Source: Chondrilla cf. caribensis (Eukaryota; Porifera; Demospongiae; Chondrillida; Chondrillidae). Taken from it: a DNA stretch of 64,000 bases. Below are positions 50,751 through 62,994 of the stretch, one piece after another. A program made the translations under genes and the position numbers. The stretch covers positions 5,080,509-5,144,508 of the forward strand of contig OZ026547.1 of assembly GCA_964020155.1 (NCBI GenBank), written 5' to 3'. Below the pieces are notes generated by a model. The model worked only from the letters and a program-made list of their open reading frames with translations. It was not told where the DNA came from and searched no databases. Position 1 is the stretch's first letter. Every line of letters starts with the position of its first letter.

Positions 50751-51443
50751 CCTTAGAGGTACCAAGGTGCGAAATAGAGAGGAATGTTCTAGCCCAAGTA
50801 ACGATTAGTTCACACCTGCCAATTAACAAGAAACACGTATAAAGTTTCTACTGTTCACCGTACACCCCATACATGCTAGAAGGACCATAGATACTCTAAT
50901 CATAGTCTATGATCTAACTCAGGTCAAAGTGCCTATGGGAGGGCAGGGGAAAGCAAGGAAAGAATAGATCTAGTGTTGTTTTGTAGATTATGAAATAATT
51001 CTTCCTCAGAATATTTTAGGTACTCTCAATTTGTATCGTTTATCATGAACAATGATGTCTCCAACCACTCTGGTAACCCAAAGCAGACAACTACGATCGC
51101 AAAAGTATTTCACCTATTCGTTTTTCAGAACTAAAGTGATTGCTATCCTAGCTTGATCGGCGACTTGCCGTGATCAGTCAGGAGACATAAATACTAGTTG
51201 CAAAATACCTTTTATCATGTTCATCTGACTTTCAGATGGGTTAATATTCCCATGTACCAACAACGAGTACATAATATCATTCTCCATAACACAGCAATTA
51301 ACTGAACTGAATCAATGAATATCATTGCCGAGATTCTTGACGGTATCATTTCGTTGGTTTATGGTCATGCACTCAGGTGTGAACTGATCGCTACTTAGGC
51401 TAAACTGTCTCTTCCCTTTTCCGCTCCTTGGCGCCTCTTAGGG
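50751..51443. mobile_element. Long imperfect inverted repeat inside MITE copy 2
   Basis: About 70 bp at the left (CCTTAGAGGTACCAAGGTGC to GATTAGTTCACACCTG) is mirrored at the right (CAGGTGTGAACTGATCGC to CCTTGGCGCCTCTTAGGG). This looks like a further nested element. Target duplication not found. Confidence 0.5.
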
Positions 51444-52008
51444 AAGGTCTACCTAGATAGATCATGTACTCCTACATATAACTTAGCATATTGCAATTTT
51501 TCTTCACTCAAAGTCAATTTTCTATAATTCGTATTTACTTCAAACTTTAGAAAAGCCTTTATAAAAGTCGTAAAAACTGACCATGATATTTTCAATACAA
51601 AATGAACATTCATAATGTGCACAGCTGGGAGTTACGTGAGCCACTCAAGTGAATTGCGACCGGAAAAAATGTTAATTTGCATGTGTCCACCTCTGACATT
51701 ATGTGATGTACATAGTCAAGTCAAATCTGATGAGGGTACAGTGCTGGCCATTTGCAATATCTGATAACTGGTCTGTGCATAGAGCAGAATATTGCAAATT
51801 TACATACCTGCTCTTCAGGTTTGCATGGTTAATATAATACATTCAACATTAAAATTCCAAACAAATTATACATTACTTTGGAGACATTCAGCTTTAGAGT
51901 TGTTTCTGATATTCAGAATTGCACATCCACCATTTATCAATAGGCATTCCATTACAAAAAGAATAAGACTTTGAGGGCTAGTGAGTAGTGTGGTAATAAA
52001 TGCTATCA

Positions 52009-52482
52009 TTAACCAATTATGCCGATTGGTGTCAGTACCCTAAACGGCCAATGATGCCAATTGGCGTCAAAAATAGGGAGCAAAAAATCCCATATATCTC
52101 GGACAAGGAAGCTTCTATCGACTCAAAACCATCGTTGACTATAGCTCTATTATCGAACTACTACCTAGTAATTGAATGCATGTCTCGAGAAAACGAAGAA
52201 AGGAATTCAATCAAAAGCGAGGGAGCTATTCTCCAACAAAGCGCACCAAACTCCCAGCTGCAAATTTCGGCACTGGCTCTTGTTCGTGGACGGACGCTTC
52301 TCTGCCGTAAAGCCACTCGCAAATTTGTCTCTTCATTCGGGTATGTCATCGATTTCATTTAGGCTAAAATGTGAAGTTTCTTCTTTCTAAGAAGCGGCGA
52401 GACAAATCACACATTCTCGACGAATTCAATTCGGCCATGATGGTCACGCGCTACGATGACATCAGGGCGCATAATCGGTTAA
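52009..52482. mobile_element. TTAA-flanked element, 474 bp
   Basis: TTAA, then CCAATTATGCCGATTGG at the left; GGGCGCATAATCGG, then TTAA at the right. Intron E has a single TTAA at the same place (GCTATCATTAATTGCG near 39675). The ends are short and unlike those of the other two TTAA families here. A 120-codon open frame crossing the element boundary is not meaningful. Confidence 0.7.
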
Positions 52483-52833
52483 TTGTGTAGCATTAATAAC
52501 ATTCATATTCTCAATCGCTTTGTAATGATAACTCCATAATGATACCCTCATTCCACTATGTTCATGTATCAAATAGTGATGTACATAGAGCTATCATTGA
52601 TACATGAATGTAGCTCCCTAATAAGTCATACTCCTCCTATAGCTTTGTATAATCTAGTTCTAACAATGTCCCCATTAGTACAATATTTAATACATAGTTC
52701 CATAACAAAATGAAATCACATTATATACATAATTACTATGATGTTTCACTGATGACTCAGAGATACAAATTTGTATTCTATATTAAAACCAGTGTGTGCA
52801 AATTTGAATTATAGATTCATTGTTTACAAACAG

Positions 52834-53519
52834 ATAAATTCCTGGAGAGAGAGAGACGACAAAATGGTTGCATTTGTCCACCTGGACCAGAAGGGGAGAG
52901 AGGAACACCGGGCCTGAATGGGATGAATGGAACAAAGGGTGAAAAGGGAGACCCTGGGCCACATGGGGAGAGGGGTGAAAAAGGAGAGATAGGACTGCCA
53001 GGATCTACAGGACCCCAAGGACTTAATGGAACAAAAGGTGAACGTGGAGAAACAGGACAACCAGGGAATGTTGGACAGAGAGGTGAACCAGGACCGAAAG
53101 GAGATACAGGAGTGCCAGGAGTTAATGGAACAAAAGGTGAACAAGGAGAAACAGGACAACCAGGGAATGGTGGACAGAAAGGTGAAGCAGGAATGAAAGG
53201 AGCATCAGGAGTGCCAGGAATTAATGGAACAAAAGGTGAACGAGGGGAAACAGGACAACCAGGGAATGTTGGAGAGAAAGGTGTCCCAGGACCGAAAGGA
53301 GATCAAGGACCAAGAGGAAACAAAGGAAAGCGAGGGGAAAGGGGAGATGTAGGAATACCAGGACCACAAGGACTTAATGGAACAAAGGGAGAAACAGGTG
53401 AACTAAGAGTGCCAGGACTTAATGGAACAAACTGCAAAAGTGGAGAAACAGGAGGATCAGAAAGTGGTGGATGCATAATATGCATATCTCTTTCAAACAA
53501 CTCAACTCAAACAGGATAG
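52834..53519 (+). CDS. Gene F exon 2: collagen helix with Cys- and Asn-containing tail
   Basis: The acceptor TACAAACAG joins phase 1 to exon 1, product about 294 residues. In the linker Arg-Thr-Arg-Arg is Arg-Glu-Arg-Arg, then Cys-Ile-Cys-Pro-Pro. Five sequons lie in the helix and a sixth ends it (LNGTNCKSG). GERGDVG holds an RGD. Near the end one Gly is Arg (GELRVPG, codon AGA at 53406 where GGA is expected), breaking the helix just before the tail. The tail has GGSESGGCIICISLSNNSTQ with two Cys and further sequons, unlike any other copy. Confidence 0.86.
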
Positions 53520-53568
53520 AAAATGTAATGACCATCAGCAAAATTACAAACAAATCTCCTATTAAAGA

Positions 53569-53574
53569 AATAAA
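53569..53574 (+). terminator. Probable polyadenylation signal of gene F
   Basis: AATAAA 50 bp after the stop codon. The equivalent position after gene E reads AATAAG. Confidence 0.45.
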
Positions 53575-54382
53575 TATGGAACTAGCAACTTTGTAATTCT
53601 CTACCACAAAACCAATCCTATATATTATAGATAATGGTCAAAGAGTTTAAGTAGGTATAAGTAATGGGATATAACATTCTAAGTAATGTGATATTATAAT
53701 AGCATTCTGGTGAATTATATGCTGCAAATGTTTGACACTGCAAATTTAAGTTAATCTGATGAACTGTTACACAGTAAATGAATTTGCAATTCATATTATT
53801 CAACAATAATTGGAGTATAAAAAATAACACATTTCATCGAAATACAAAATAACCATAACACATACCTATAAACAGGTAGATATACAAGTAGTACAATTTA
53901 CCAAATCATTTAATATTATATTCAATGATGTAAGTTCATTGGTATGCCGACTTATTGTATACAACATTATCACCTAGAGCTGCCATAATAGTGTCAATGA
54001 CATGTACTACTGAATATTAACATCCTATTCTCTTACACTGTTCAAAGGATCTAGTTGAATCACCATGCAAGTATGGTCAATCAATGAGCAAATATACAAA
54101 ACACATGAATCTTCTTTTATCTATAATACCCTACTATATACTTATACTTCTTTAGAAGCTGATAATTCATGCCATTGTAGAGCTCTTGTTTGACACAAGG
54201 TTGTTTTATTTTCAATTTCAATGATACATCTGTAACAGAGTGCCTCTTTAGCCACTCACTATTAGAAACATCGAGCAAAGGGTACAGAACTGAAGAGGAT
54301 AAACAACGTAGTCATTTGTTTTACACAAAATTGCATGAAAGTGAGTGGGCATGCAGTTAGAATTCACATGTTGCACAATTCA
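53575..54382. other. 3' flank of gene F, first part
   Basis: Paralogous to 41.1-41.85 kb behind gene E. No gene. Confidence 0.55.
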
Positions 54383-54634
54383 TAATTACTAGGTGAATTT
54401 CCCGCCCTACGGGCATATTTTCCGTAATCGTGTGAAGAAAATGGTGCCTTTCATGTATGGCCGATACTATGGTTTCGTTCAAATTCTACAAGAAAGACCT
54501 AAAACGAAACGCCACCCCCTTAGGACACTCCACGGGTGCCGCTGAGGAGGATTGGAGAGTTTGACGTTGATCGTGTGCGAATGGACGGAGGAGTTTGCGA
54601 ACAAACAAACAGAGAATCCTTGCATTATGTAGGA
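54383..54634. mobile_element. Insertion of about 250 bp relative to the E flank
   Basis: The E flank reads GCACAATGCATTTGCAAACC (near 41830), while F is interrupted between GCACAATTCAT and GCAAGCC. The insert begins AATTACTAGGTGAATTTCCC, has a GCCCTACGGGC hairpin, is CpG-rich, and ends CTTGCATTATGTAGGAT. No clear inverted ends or tail, so its class is open. Confidence 0.5.
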
Positions 54635-57600
54635 TGCAAGCCTGTGGTACTTATAGGTCTTGCTAATAACTTAGCATGTACTCATACGGAAACATAAAGA
54701 TGAATTAGCACACACAACCACAAATGCGGTTCCATATATTCCATTATGTACGCATGCGTGTGCTCGAGCACGTGCGCGTGTGTCTGTGTGCGTCTGTGTG
54801 TGTATTTGCATGCTTGAATTCAGTTAACACATGTGGTAAACAGGAAGTTATAAAATACAATTCAGTTCATAGGATCTGTGAAAAGGATCAAGTTCGTGCA
54901 CTTATGCAACATTGTAGTCCAATATTATGTTAAGATGACAATTCCCTGTTTTTCTCTGGGTCATAGTACTAATTATAAGGCATAACAATGGAAAGGAGAC
55001 AAGATTAGTTGGTAAATTGTATGAAACAATACCAGTAACACAAAAAGATGGGAAGAGTACTGTCAGTTAAGAGGGTATATAGACCAAGTGCATGTAAACT
55101 TTCATAAAGCAACCAAAATACAACTGTAATGATATAATAATAATAATACTCTTGGTGATCATGTGTACATAAGGCTATGTTTGATGCACACAAGCTAATC
55201 TTTCAATAATGTATTGACGACCCCAATTAATGCCCCATGGAGTTGCTATATGTAATACAACTGTTCCTAATATGTTCACCTGGTCCAATATACGATGAAC
55301 ATTCATTGACTGGAACAAAGATATCATCACATATAGAATATATCCATGCAAAGGTGTGAATTATTGGAGACCTCTGATCTGTGAAGCTGATCAAAGCTTT
55401 AAAATTTACTGACATGTTCACCTGGTCCATTTTTCAGCATTAACAAGGCAATCATCACATATAAAATATACCTCGAACGGTATCAATGTATGTCTGACTA
55501 CAGAAGTGTCCACATCTTTGCTCATATATACCGCATGGTGATAATAAAATAAATGTAACAAATAGTATCAGCTAAATCCTGGACATATTATGTACTTTAT
55601 ACAATGTTTAGCCTAAGGCTATGACATTATCATTGCTGTATAAACAGTGGTATATGTAGGTGCAATGAATATAATGCGACTGTAAAATATAGCTGTATAC
55701 ATCAATTTCTTCCAGTTGTCTTCTGATCAGCAACAGACACTCTGCATTGAAGATTAGATAGACATAAGAGTGAAATTAGATTTCAGAGATGAAGTAACCA
55801 TCTCTGTAAAGAGTCAGACGAGGCAGAGTCCTCCACCAGGTATTATTGTTCACAAAATTTGGGAGTAATGACTGTGGAGACTTATCTCTTGAGGTAAACA
55901 GAAAACTGCACAGTCACCCTCCCTGCATAGTCCACCATTGGCTACTTTTAGTAGGTGAGCGTAGTTATCGCACATATGCCATGTTGCCAAAAATTCTGCC
56001 CATTATTATAGTAAGTTACGATAGAGCAAACATTTCACTACTATCATGGGTATATACAGTAGCACTAGGCCAATCTCATAGACACAATCAAATATTATGG
56101 AGAGGTAGGTAGGTGGAATACCAAATGGACTCATCACATCATGCACTTTGGTGTAGGAAAGCACCACAGAAGGACATCCTAACCATACTGTACCATTTTT
56201 CACAAGCACTCTAGTACATGCTCCAAAGCAAATGAGCCTCATAACCAGTGAACGATACAGACAGCATATAAGTAAGCAGTATTGGTCTCAAACGAGCACA
56301 AAGATTTGAATGAAGTACTCAAACAAATAATGGGGAAATCACAAATTAGGTGCAACATTTAGCGGCGGTATAGACAGCACCACAGTAAAAAAGAAGAGAG
56401 GCTTCCACTCATAATCAGCTATATTTCAGTCAACTCAATTTTTTGTAAATATAAGGAAATTCGGTCCAAATTCGGTAGATTAGACAATTATCAAACAGAT
56501 CTGTACAAATAAAAGAAATGTTTAGCTATAATTTACTCCTTACGCAATATCATCAAAATCATAAATATACGCTTACCCAGTCATTGGTTCTTGACAGTAA
56601 TATTAACAAATTCTTTGTTACCTCTTACACTCAAAAACTCAACGTTTCAAGAACCAACTGACGCTGAAGAAATATCGAACGGACCTCAACACGTGGTGGG
56701 GGTGGAGTCGAAAAGGGTCAACCAATGAAAATGCAGGATGGTTCCATAGTCGTAGGACCACTATCAGTCATTGTAAAATTATTGGGCGAGAGAAGTTGGG
56801 CCGTTCGTCTATTATTGTGTATCCCCAAATAAAGATGATACATGAAAATATTGTTGCAAAATATCTCTCTGGCGTACTAATTCGCTACTTTCCTCATGAT
56901 GGTGGGATCGAGAGAAGGTGTTTCTTAATTCCATACGGAGATGTAAACCTGTGCGTTTGTCCTGTGATAGCTTAACACGCGCATGAATAAAGTCGTTTTT
57001 TCCCTCGACGATCCGTGAGTTATGGCACGATCACACACATTCATCTCACTGATCAGCCATTTTCCTCCTGATTAGACTAAGACACGAGATTCATTGGTTC
57101 CCGTGGACCACTAACCTGACTCTGGCTACATCAGGAAAGTGTGCGCTCTAGATCATCTCTTTCGTCCGTGTACGTCATAAAACTGGTGAGTTTCCCCCAA
57201 CAACCGAAGTACCATAGGTCGTTTTCTTCATGTCGGTAGCTAAATAACTTTTCAACACACCTGTACCTTAGCGAGTTGGCTGATACGGGGTTATTTGGAA
57301 CAACGGAGGTCAAATCAGCTCATACAGAGCTACAGTTACTGTATCAGATTGGATTTTGTGTCAATAATATTATCTCTCCACATATGTAGGGGATCAAACA
57401 GTGGTAAACACTAAATCATTGACTGAACATGATCACTGAATGTCTGTTTAAATACACAATGTTAACCCTTGTTACTCTATGTGACATGTTCCAACCACGA
57501 CACATGAATGAACAATTCTCTCGAGCTCATTTGGGGTGAAATGTAAACGTAATCTTCACTATGTCCACATACAAAAGTCACAAAGTATACAATCCATTTC

Positions 57601-57957
57601 TTCAATAGAGATTCATATTTTCCAGTAGCCCACAGATGTTTTGTAGATTTCAAATCAAGGTTTCTAAATTGTATAAAGGATACAAGTACTACCATTTCCT
57701 CTATCAAATTTTCCTGTTGTGAGAGTAATCTCGTATAGTTTGCATATAACTATTTTGTGTGGTTCATAACAAATTGTGTACAAATTATACAACTTATAGA
57801 TACATAGATTGGACAGGGAGTGTAAAATTTTAGGTGTGTATTAGAACAACATTAACTGACTGTGCGAATTCACTTGACACTTGCTGATATTGCTTGTTCA
57901 TTTCTTTTCATTTTCATTCTATTTAGGAGATATCTGATTCACCTTTTGCCAAGTAGA
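54635..57957. other. Distal 3' flank of gene F and unique spacer
   Basis: An alternating purine-pyrimidine stretch (CGCATGCGTGTGCTCGAGCA onward) lies at about 54750-54815. Paralogy with the E flank runs to about 56135 and then stops. An inverted pair TTGGTTCTTGA / TCAAGAACCAA lies at 56584-56594 and 56647-56657. The CpG-richer stretch 56.68-57.3 kb could be a promoter or an element. No coding region is supported. Confidence 0.45.
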
Positions 57958-58047
57958 CTAGCTCATCAGCACCATCAATGATTTATTGACACTCGTGGAG
58001 AAGATGATAACTCGAAGTAAAAAGTGTGTATGTTGTATGCGTGTGTA

Positions 58048-58110
<63 letters not shown>

Positions 58111-59315
58111 CTATCTATTTCTCTAATATATTTTATACAGTGTTTGTATGTGCATATGCTTGTTTGTATGTGTGTATATGTGTTTATGCACGTATGAATG
58201 TTCACGAAACATGAGTATGTGAGTATATTCTTTCTTCTGCTGATTCACCACACCTGCAGTCTGAATCCAGGAGGTTGACAGAGGGTGTACTCCAGTATGT
58301 ATTTGGAATAGTCTTCAGTGGACCTGGTTGTATTGTGATCGTGTGTGATATATTGTTTGATTACTACCCAGGTTTTGCAGTCAGAGGTGTCATTGTGCTT
58401 CACAGAACATCTTGTAGTAATGATGTGGTTGATGTATTATATACTACCCATAAATTTCTTGCTCACTAGGTAACTCCATGGAGTCTTGACAGACACCAGC
58501 ACACAATAATCTGTGCAATTCACTGCAGTTTTCTTGTTCTAACTTGTAGTTTTACAATAAAATTGAACTACGTTGTCTATGTTGAGTGCTGCATGACTTC
58601 TGTTATTCTATTTTTTGTGCTTTTCTTTGAAAGTTGGCAATTTGCAATTGTTTTGATAGTGAAAGGATTTCGTAAAATTATGCAAGAAATCATTGTTTGA
58701 ATTTAGTTAGAAATTTGATATTATCTATGGATGGGTATATAGCAATGATGTGCTGGTTGCGATCATTTACTACATATAAACTGTTAGGAAATATTGGTGG
58801 CTAATTCTTGAAGTTTGGAATTATTTCATGTACATGATTCAATACACACAGTCCTACCGGTCTCATGATATCTACAACCTCCTCACCCTAGCTAGGGATA
58901 AAAAGTACGTGCCTGATCATAGAAGGTCTGTAGCTGTGTGCGTACGATGCATGCTTTAATTTTGTACGACTCTTGGATATTCACAATATTATGGATAAAT
59001 GGATAATATTAGGATATAAATGAAAAGCAGACTGCAATACGCATTCTACAGTATTACTGTGACTATATTCATCATTTTTATACTGACTTATCAACATACC
59101 TCAATATTGTTAAATCAGAAGTTTGAAATTATGAATGCGATAAATTGTTCAGTAAAGCTCTACCAATGCTTGAAGATAATATGAATGGTGCAGTTCTGGT
59201 CCTACAAGATGCCGTCAGTCTTGTTCTTCCTGATTTTGTCATTCCTGTCTTGCTCCAGATGTCCATTCTACATCCAACCTGAACAAGGGGAAGTGAAATG
59301 CATTCACACACAATA
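57958..59315. other. Unique region with possible terminal exon
   Basis: A (TG)n tract lies at 58051-58108. A pyrimidine-rich TTTTCATTCTATTTAG precedes 57927, and AATAAA occurs at 58557, so the end of a plus-strand transcript is conceivable. Its frames are unrecognised. At about 59129-59282 a plus-strand frame without ATG reads KLFSKALPMLEDNM and then LVLPDFVIPVLLQM before a stop. It looks protein-like, but I cannot name it. Confidence 0.3.
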
Positions 59316-59570
59316 CAGAGGGATATAAAAGTGAAGAGAGAGAATGTACACAAAACAGGAAGATGTATGTATAAACATACAGAGAGTGAATGTACACATT
59401 ATATGAGGATGTAGGTGTACAGAGTGTGTGCGTACACAATACAGGAGGATGTATGTAATGCTATAAATGTTCAGAGAGTGTATGTACACATTATAGGAGG
59501 ATATAGGTGTACAGAGTGTGTGTGTAAACAATACAAAGGGATGTAGGTGTATAGAGAATACATTGATACA
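59316..59570. repeat. Minisatellite with unit of about 45 bp
   Basis: Five degenerate units built on TGTACACAATACAGGAGGAT followed by GTAGGTGTACAGAGTGTG. Alternate units resemble each other more, so the real period is probably a dimer of about 90 bp. Confidence 0.7.
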
Positions 59571-59798
59571 TACACACACAAACAAATATTCACACGCATG
59601 CTAACAAACACACACAGGCACATATACACCAATACACACGCATGCATGTAAACGCCCACTATCCATCCACCCAACTTTGCTCTTCTTTCCCTACCAAGTG
59701 TGGTAAAGGTCATATCTCCAAATTTCAGCGTAGGCAAGGAAGCTGGTGATTAACTGCTTCCGTGTGATCTCCTCATTATTAACTCTTGGTTTGTGCCC

Positions 59799-59801
<3 letters not shown>

Positions 59802-59873
<72 letters not shown>

Positions 59874-59882
59874 TGTGTGTGT
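59802..59882. repeat. (TG)n microsatellite
   Basis: About 40 TG units, not associated with a collagen unit, and opposite in sense to the nearby (CA)n at 60.07 kb. Confidence 0.95.
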
Positions 59883-60073
59883 TGATAGCAGGGTGCAGTG
59901 ATTGTGTACTATACATTGGACTTGCTAATACGTTATGTGTCAATAAAATACTGTCAACTTGAAGTGCATGTTATAGTATAGACTATTCTTAGCTGCACGT
60001 TGACTTATACAGAAGACACAAATACACTCAAACGGTATATGCACATGTGGAATCACAAAATACACAAACAACA

Positions 60074-60095
60074 TGCACACAACACACACACACAC

Positions 60096-60146
<51 letters not shown>

Positions 60147-60147
60147 T

Positions 60148-60184
<37 letters not shown>

Positions 60185-60185
60185 T

Positions 60186-60222
<37 letters not shown>

Positions 60223-60235
60223 TAAACACATGCGT

Positions 60236-60287
<52 letters not shown>

Positions 60288-60293
60288 CACACC
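60074..60293 (+). repeat. (CA)n tract of orphan module 2
   Basis: CA run with three ACAAACACATAAACAC interruptions. To its left the sequence is unrelated to the 35-kb region. To its right the two regions match. Confidence 0.95.
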
Positions 60294-60448
60294 AAGACAG
60301 GTCAACCTTCTCACATTTGTTTATTCCAAAGCGTATTTTGTAAAGGTTCCACATTTATGTGGCATGGGAGTATGGGGTATCACATATCAATTCCCATTCT
60401 CTGATATATCAGTGGGAACCACCATACACATTGAGGTTAGCTAGAAAG

Positions 60449-60600
60449 ACACAATGAATATCATTGACAATGGGCCTGTTCTCCAAGTGACATAAAAACT
60501 GCATGTTCTGTTGTGGTCTCCACAAACTATCACAGAGAAAATTAAAGTATGGACTGTAACTACAGTTATTCAACAACTGGCATTTAGTTCAGAAAGTTAG
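60449..60600 (+). pseudogene. Orphan 5' module 2 (start codon lost)
   Basis: Copy of orphan module 1 with the same lesion (CTACAGTTATTCAACAAC, ATT at 60568) and a slightly damaged palindrome (TTGTGGT-ct-CCACAA at 60511-60525). Sharing the lesion shows that the module was already dead when the block was duplicated. Confidence 0.7.
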
Positions 60601-62468
60601 AAACATTTTCCTCAGACCTCTAATGCAATTCATGAAAGATAAGAGAGCCACACCATATCTTTGTGCAGTCATGAAGCCTATTCCCTCTGTCATGTATATG
60701 CCACAAGGCATCCTCCCACAAGTGTTTCAATTAAAACAAAATCTGTACTAATTTTGGTAAATTTGCTATCTCGTACCGATTGTCTTAATTGTCTTTTTCG
60801 TAATTATGAATTTGTTTATTTGAAATTTGAATTCATCCTTAATGTCAAAGTATATTACTTTCTTACTTATTATTATCTATGTCTTTGTTTTATTGTATGT
60901 GTTATGTTACTTTTAGTTAGTTAGTTTTTATCATGACAACACTGTAATATAGCCTGCATTGGCAAAGTGGTCCCATTTTTATAATTCAATGAAATAAATG
61001 AAACCTGCAAGGACATTGGTGAGTACATACACTCTAAATAACTGGTGGAAATATTCCACCATTGTTGGTTGGTTTCATGAATTGCATGCATCACCACATA
61101 CTAATGATTGCTAGTGATATAGCAAGAAGAAATGAATACGACAACACAGAGTATAACAGTGAACATATTTGGTCAGGGGATGGGTTTGTTTGCTTGCCTC
61201 GTGTACTTCAGTGTATGTACGCATACAATAAATCGTACACCCGGTAAGTGAAAGGTATTTGCATACTCACCAGACCACATGTATAAATGTTGCACTTCAC
61301 AACATTATCAGTTGAACAGCTCTTGAGTTGTTATATCCATTGGTCTTGTCACCAATGGATACATTACAATTAGAACTCAATTTGTAACTACAAATTCATT
61401 TAGAGAATTTTGGTGCACTCAAAAATATTGCATAGCAAGGTATGAACTTCTATACATGTATTCAAAGGTCAGTTTTTGGCTTGCACACTGATCTAACCTG
61501 AGTGGATTTAGGCAATTGAGAAGCTATTTTGAAAGTGGGCTACATACCACTATGTACAAGGTGTGCTAAGCTGCTAGGAACATTATATTTATGATTCCAC
61601 CTGGCTACAGCAATTGTTGCATTAATTATGCATTTATACCAAATAGCCCAATATACCCCTCTTTCACCTGTCTGCTTTTACTGGCAGTGTAGAGGAAGGC
61701 TTGATAAATGGAAATACATACATGTTAATTTTTTCAAAAACAATAGGTAGAAAATGGAGGTAACCATCAAATACATGTGGTGCAGTATATTGCGGCATTT
61801 TGTCATTAAAAATGTGTCATTATTCATAGGTCTCAATATTGAATCTACCTGTCAAATGTGAGTTCTTGGAGTTTAACATTATAGGGTTTACAGTACAGTA
61901 TGTAGTTTGTTAAAATTACAGTACCTGCACCATGTTTACTTGACCATTAGCTGTGTTAACATCTAGTCGAGTGCTTTCCCTGTGAGACCTTACCAGTAGC
62001 AAATTCAATTATTGGAAGACTTACAGTAATTACATTAGTGATGCAATTATACAATGTGTTCATGCATTGTGTAATCAAGGACATAAGAAAGTTAGGCAGA
62101 AAGCTATCAGGTAAGTCAGGAGGTCACTGTGACTACAAAAGTCCCATGATTTGTACCTCATGAACAGTTTTCAAATTCAGGATGTTTATTGACCAAGTAC
62201 GACTTAGTATGTCTACAGATATCTCTAAGGATTACTAAGAATGCTTATGATGACACTTAAGGGTTGAAGGCAAGTCCTTACCTATATATTATAATCCAAT
62301 ATTGAGTTCTACAATAATATCACGAGTAGTCTATCAGTTACTAGATCTAAGAACATTGCCACTGAGGCATGGCAATATATACAATATATATAATGTAAAG
62401 TCACTAAGAACTATATTTACAACTTAGGAAGAATCTATCGTCAAAATGCACACACAATGACAAACCCC
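60601..62468. other. Upstream region of gene G
   Basis: Paralogous to 35.76-37.63 kb, including the possible LINE 3' fragment (60.65-61.0 kb). Small insertions and deletions only. The 87-codon frame at 60661 is not supported as a gene. Confidence 0.6.
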
Positions 62469-62471
62469 AAA

Positions 62472-62517
<46 letters not shown>

Positions 62518-62528
62518 ATGACAAATCC

Positions 62529-62592
<64 letters not shown>

Positions 62593-62624
62593 AGATACTC
62601 AGACACAAACACAATGACTAACCC

Positions 62625-62694
<70 letters not shown>

Positions 62695-62728
62695 AGATAC
62701 TCAGACACACACACACACACAAATACAC
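62469..62728 (+). repeat. Triplicated (CA)n block upstream of gene G
   Basis: Gene E has one CA run here, while G has three, separated by repeats of AATGACAAATCCCAAACACA and CCAGATACTCAGACAC. The tract expanded by tandem duplication of CA plus flank after the E/G duplication. Confidence 0.95.
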
Positions 62729-62879
62729 GAATCAACATGTTTACACCAAGGCTGAAATACTAAGGATTCCACAGTCATATGGTATGGTGGCATGAGCTTC
62801 TCATATCAATTCCCATTGTTAATATAAAAGGAAGCCACAAGGCAAACATGTACTAATGACATTTGAGAATACCTACAAT

Positions 62880-62955
62880 TACACAATGAATATCATTAAA
62901 AGTGCACCTGTCCTCACAGGTACTATATAACTGCTTCTTTGAGGTTACCACAAAC
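62880..62955 (+). promoter_or_regulatory. Gene G core promoter module
   Basis: Same as that of gene E: TATATAA at 62924-62930 and GGTTACCACAAAC at 62943-62955. Confidence 0.6.
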
Positions 62956-62994
62956 TAGCACTAAAGGTGTACAGTATAGACCGGACCTACAGTT

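Larger units (their letters stand above)
48710..51675. mobile_element. piggyBac-like MITE copy 2, inverted and carrying nested insertions
   Basis: TTAA at both ends (48710-48713, 51672-51675). Its left part matches the reverse complement of the right part of the copy at 31285-31937 (GCAGTACTGCTC, GCCACTTTTCAGGCGTAAAC). Its right part matches that copy's left (GGGAGTTACGTGAGCCACT). The element itself is about 0.6 kb, and the rest is later insertions. The matching place in intron E (near 39281) is empty. Confidence 0.75.
46939..52833 (+). other. Intron 1 of gene F, expanded by insertions
   Basis: 5895 bp, against 1850 bp in gene E. Removing the three insertions at 47974-48619, 48714-51675 and 52013-52482 leaves about 1817 bp, which aligns with intron E apart from its (TA)35 run. 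All of the extra length is therefore mobile DNA. Confidence 0.75.

Noticed and set aside
56584..56657. Inverted pair TTGGTTCTTGA / TCAAGAACCAA as a MITE
   Set aside because: Arms of only 11 bp, with no target duplication or second copy seen in the window.
58275..58469. 64-codon plus-strand frame with FGIVFSGPGCIVIVCD
   Set aside because: No upstream exon or known domain. It may be untranslated sequence before the AATAAA at 58557.
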